From: an uncultured Acetatifactor sp.
GTDB taxonomy: Bacteria > Bacillota > Clostridia > Lachnospirales > Lachnospiraceae
NCBI GenBank assembly: GCA_910586485.1
Contig: CAJUIA010000021.1
Span: 1-64,000 of the forward strand
Length of the DNA stretch: 64,000 nucleotides
Direction: 5' to 3'
Each line of letters begins with the position of its first letter. Within the stretch, counting starts at the first letter, position 1. The notes under the pieces are model-generated. The model saw nothing but the letters and a program-made list of their open reading frames with translations, did no database searches and was not told where the DNA came from. The position numbers were made by a program, and so were the translations under genes. This document shows, in pieces, positions 61,248 to 64,000 of this stretch.

Positions 61248-62972
61248 TCAGACTGCCTCCTTTCCCAACTGTATTTCCGCAATCTCCCGATAAAGCGGGC
61301 AGGTATCCAAAAGCTCTCTGTGAGTTCCCTGCCCCACGATCATGCCGTCATCCACCACCAGAATGCGGTCCGCATCCAAAATTGTACTGATCCGCTGGGC
61401 CACCATGATTACGGCAGCATCCCCTACAGCCGCCTTCAGATTTCTGCGCAGGGTTTGATCGGTTTTCATATCCAGCGCGGAAAAGCTGTCATCAAACAGG
61501 TAAATCTCCGGCTTTTTCATAACCGCCCGCGCAATGGCCATCCGTTGTCTTTGCCCGCCGGAAAGGTTGGTGCCGCCCTGAGCAATGGTATCATGGTAGC
61601 CGTGCTGCTTTTTCAATATGAATTCCTCCGCACAGGCAATCTGCGCCGCCTGCCGCCAGTCTTCTTCCGCCCCCGTCTCCTTACCGAAATTTAGATTCGA
61701 GGCAATATCCCCCGAAAATAAAACATTCTTCTGGGGCACATAGCCGATCAGAGAGCGCAGCTCATCCACCTTATATTCCCTTGCATCAACACCGTCAATC
61801 CGCACTTCGCCGAACAAAGGGTCATACAGGCGGGGAATCAGTTTTAAAATACTGGATTTTCCCCGGCCTGTTCCGCCGATAACAGCCGTAATCTCGCCGG
61901 GATGTGTCTCAAAGCTGATGTCCTTCAAAATCGGCTCCTGAGCGCCGGGATATGCAAAGGTTACATGACGGAATTCCACCGTAGAGCGCAGGGGGCGGTC
62001 CTTAAAGGAAAAGCTGCCGTCCCGGATAGCGGCTTCCGTCTTCAGCACTTCCTCGATGCGCCCGGCACAGGCATAGGCAGTGGGAAACATCATGATCACA
62101 AGCGCCAGCATCATCACCGACATCAGCACCATACTGATATATTGGCTGTTGGCCACCAGGGAGCCTACCTCCATGGCGCCGGTCTCCACATAATGAGCCC
62201 CAAGCCCTAAAACCGCCGCCGTGGTCACCCCGAAAATCACGTTAATCACCGGCATTAATAGGCTGGTAATCCGCCCGGAGATCATGGCTGTCTGCGCATA
62301 ATCGCTGTTTGCCTCTCCGAAGCGCCGGCTTTCCGCCTTCTGCCTGTTAAATGCGCGGATTACACGCACGCCCTCCAATGACTCCAAAAACAGCTGGTTG
62401 ATCCTGTCCAGCTTATTTCTGAGCTTCACGGAATACCGGGAGGCCAGCAATATCACGACGCCGCAGCCGATCAACAGCACAGGGATCGCAACGCTTAAAA
62501 CGGAGCTGACCTGCCCGCCAGTAGCAGCGGAAAAAACCAGTCCCGCCACTGCCATCATGGGCGCAAGAATTCCGATCCGTAAAAGCATGGTCAGGAAATT
62601 CTGCACATTCATAATATCCGAAGTGCTCCTTGTCACCAGGCTGGCCGTGCCAAAACGGTCAAGCTCCGCGGCGGAAAAACTCTGTACCTTTTCAAAAACC
62701 TGCCCCCTGAGCCTGATGGCAAAATCTGTGGAAATGCGGGAGGCAATGCGGACGGATAAAAAATTGACCACACAGGCCAGCGCCGTAATCACGGCCATTA
62801 CGGCCGCAAGCACTAAAATCCTGCTGTCAGAGCCTTCCGCCACACCGCTGTTAATCATCTGCGCCAGCAGCGAGGGCAGCATCATTTCCCCTACTGCTGC
62901 CGCCAAAATCAGAGCAGACAGCAGGACAATGCGTCTCGTTTTCAGTTTCACGTTTGAAAAAATTGTTTTCAT
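61248..62972 (-). CDS. ABC exporter subunit (degenerate nucleotide site)
   Basis: A 574-residue protein with six helices (residues about 10-290) and an ATPase domain: Walker A GGTGRGKSSILKLIPRLYD, signature LSGGQRQRMAIARAV, and Walker B IYLFDDSFSALDMKTD. The usual catalytic Glu is Asp here (DD in place of DE), the hallmark of the degenerate half of heterodimeric exporters. I chose ATG 62972, preceded by GGAAGGGG. The MerR promoter at 63046-63076 directs transcription of this gene first. Confidence 0.92.
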   Translation of the reverse strand: MKTIFSNVKLKTRRIVLLSALILAAAVGEMMLPSLLAQMINSGVAEGSDSRILVLAAVMAVITALACVVNFLSVRIASRISTDFAIRLRGQVFEKVQSFSAAELDRFGTASLVTRSTSDIMNVQNFLTMLLRIGILAPMMAVAGLVFSAATGGQVSSVLSVAIPVLLIGCGVVILLASRYSVKLRNKLDRINQLFLESLEGVRVIRAFNRQKAESRRFGEANSDYAQTAMISGRITSLLMPVINVIFGVTTAAVLGLGAHYVETGAMEVGSLVANSQYISMVLMSVMMLALVIMMFPTAYACAGRIEEVLKTEAAIRDGSFSFKDRPLRSTVEFRHVTFAYPGAQEPILKDISFETHPGEITAVIGGTGRGKSSILKLIPRLYDPLFGEVRIDGVDAREYKVDELRSLIGYVPQKNVLFSGDIASNLNFGKETGAEEDWRQAAQIACAEEFILKKQHGYHDTIAQGGTNLSGGQRQRMAIARAVMKKPEIYLFDDSFSALDMKTDQTLRRNLKAAVGDAAVIMVAQRISTILDADRILVVDDGMIVGQGTHRELLDTCPLYREIAEIQLGKEAV

Positions 62973-63045
62973 AAAATTGTCATCCCCTTCCGTAACCTGC
63001 AAATTTGCGTACTTTGTTTGATTGCAAATTTACATTACATATGGT

Positions 63046-63076
63046 ACTGTAAACTATACAGTAACTGTAAAGTCAA
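63046..63076 (-). promoter_or_regulatory. MerR-type promoter with 19-bp spacer
   Basis: On the minus strand TTGACT (63071-63076) and TACAGT (63046-63051) stand 19 bases apart, not 17. The spacer includes the perfect palindrome TACAGT-T-ACTGTA (63057-63069). A long spacer with the dyad inside it is the mark of promoters that MerR-family activators twist into shape. It drives the ABC exporter pair. Confidence 0.82.
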
Positions 63077-63105
63077 GGGTTGAATTTGGAAATTTGAGAG
63101 GAAAC

Positions 63106-63957
63106 ATGAAAACCAAAAATTATTTATATACCACGGGAGAATTTGCGAAGTTAGGCGGCATCAATAAGCGGACCCTGCACTATTATGACGAGATCGGCCT
63201 GTTTTCCCCTGCATACAAAGCGGAAAACGGCTACCGTTATTATACCTGCTTTCAGACAGTACAGCTGGAATTGATCGTGACATTAAGAAAGATCGGCCTG
63301 TCTATCGAGGAAATCATGCGTTACCAGCAAAGCCCTTCCGGCGCTTCCTTCTCGGACCTGATCGCCGAAAAAAAAGCCCTGATTGACAGATCCATTCAGG
63401 AGCTTTTAAATACGAAATCCTTTTTGGAACAAAAGTCGGCGAAATTGTCCTTAAGCCTGAGGGCGGAGCATGGAAAAATAGAAAGGATTACACTTCCCGA
63501 ACAGCCGATTTTACTCAGCGCTCCCATTACGGGAGCTTACGACGAGCAGGATTTTGAAGTGGTCGGCGATTTTTCCCTGCGTCTGAAATCCATCTTCGGC
63601 CTGTATGACAATTTTGGCAGCCGCATATCGGCGGAGCATATCTTAAACGGCGATTTTCAGAGCTATGACAGCTTTTTCGCCTATGGAAAGCAGGAGCCGG
63701 GAGGCTGTGATGCCGTCAGGCCCGCCGGCAATTATTTACGAACCTTCTGCGTCGGCGGATGGGACAAGCTGCAGGAGGTCTACCGGACCGTCTGCCGTTT
63801 TGCATCGGAAAATCAGCTGGAGCTGTCCGGCTATGCCTATGAGGAAGGCTTAAATGAAATGTCCCTGCAGAAGCGGGAGGATTACATTACCATGATTACC
63901 GTCGGCTGCCGTACCCTCACAGCCACAGAGCTTCACTCAAGGCCCGCTGCGCCCTGA
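63106..63957 (+). CDS. MerR-family multidrug-sensing activator
   Basis: A 283-residue protein: a MerR winged-helix domain (YTTGEFAKLGGINKRTLHYYDEIG) in residues 5-70, a coiled-coil linker (IAEKKALIDRSIQELLNTKSFLEQKSAKL), and a C-terminal GyrI-like ligand domain from about residue 125. This is the BmrR/Mta-type build that binds drugs and activates efflux. I chose ATG 63106, with GAGAGGAAAC upstream. It is divergent from the exporter genes over the MerR-type promoter. No own promoter was defined. Confidence 0.92.
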   Translation: MKTKNYLYTTGEFAKLGGINKRTLHYYDEIGLFSPAYKAENGYRYYTCFQTVQLELIVTLRKIGLSIEEIMRYQQSPSGASFSDLIAEKKALIDRSIQELLNTKSFLEQKSAKLSLSLRAEHGKIERITLPEQPILLSAPITGAYDEQDFEVVGDFSLRLKSIFGLYDNFGSRISAEHILNGDFQSYDSFFAYGKQEPGGCDAVRPAGNYLRTFCVGGWDKLQEVYRTVCRFASENQLELSGYAYEEGLNEMSLQKREDYITMITVGCRTLTATELHSRPAAP

Positions 63958-64000
63958 CGTCCTCAATGCAAACCAGCTTTACCAGCAGCCATGCCCGTTC

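Noticed and set aside
1..64000. Search for CRISPR arrays, tRNA or rRNA genes, and long direct repeats
   Set aside because: No regularly spaced repeat series and no cloverleaf or rRNA-like stretch was noticed by reading; short tRNA-like matches cannot be excluded without a dedicated search.

Overview
This 64 kb window reads as chromosome of a low-to-mid GC, gut-type Firmicute, most likely a Lachnospiraceae-like Clostridium. The signs are strong GGAGG ribosome-binding sites, sigma-A type promoters, very many ABC exporters with dedicated regulators, LytTR/DUF3021 and GHKL/LytTR pairs, GH42/GH29/CE2-type glycan enzymes, RelB-type toxin-antitoxin pairs, and an Erm-type methyltransferase. No rRNA, tRNA, CRISPR array or phage block was seen. 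Genus is inference only.

0-16.6 kb is a chain of self-contained export modules, each with its own regulator: LytTR-DUF3021-ABC (169-2777), TetR-ABC (3561-5605), response regulator-kinase-ABC (5751-9756) and FtsX ABC with its two-component system (10908-16582). Between them lie an Imm22-like immunity protein, a RelB/YoeB pair and a decayed ABC exporter. The 5.7-9.8 kb module has matching 11-bp direct repeats at the same distance from two -10 boxes, which look like the response-regulator sites.

16.7-20.1 kb is a foreign patch: a dead IS4-like element, an AT-rich unknown membrane protein, and a RelB/RelE-ParE pair. 20.1-26.9 kb has another FtsX ABC module with a TetR regulator and paired palindromic operators, an AraC/GyrI-type regulator with a stand-alone GyrI-like protein, and two PH-like proteins. 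At 27-28.1 kb a strong promoter, a 330-nt leader with a short ORF, a terminator-like hairpin and a masked ribosome-binding site precede the Erm-type methyltransferase.

28.2-41.3 kb holds a DUF402 protein, a HicB/DinB-like fusion, a large HTH-peptidase-like fusion, a GH42 beta-galactosidase, a phosphoesterase, an XRE membrane regulator, a DUF6440 protein, a GHKL kinase/LytTR regulator pair, and two large lipoproteins, one of them a propeller-plus-solute-binding fusion. 41.5-50.7 kb holds an ECF sigma factor, DUF2461, a second GH42 enzyme and a housekeeping-looking run (methyltransferase, GNAT, TatD, phosphatase), then a CE2-like esterase and a GH29 fucosidase.

51-64 kb has two small exported or membrane proteins, remnants of a MATE gene and of a PD-(D/E)XK protein, a further FtsX ABC/two-component operon, a full MATE pump, and a MerR-controlled heterodimeric ABC exporter with a canonical 19-bp-spacer MerR promoter. 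Taken together the window is unusually rich in antimicrobial and toxic-compound export and sensing, mixed with host-glycan utilisation.
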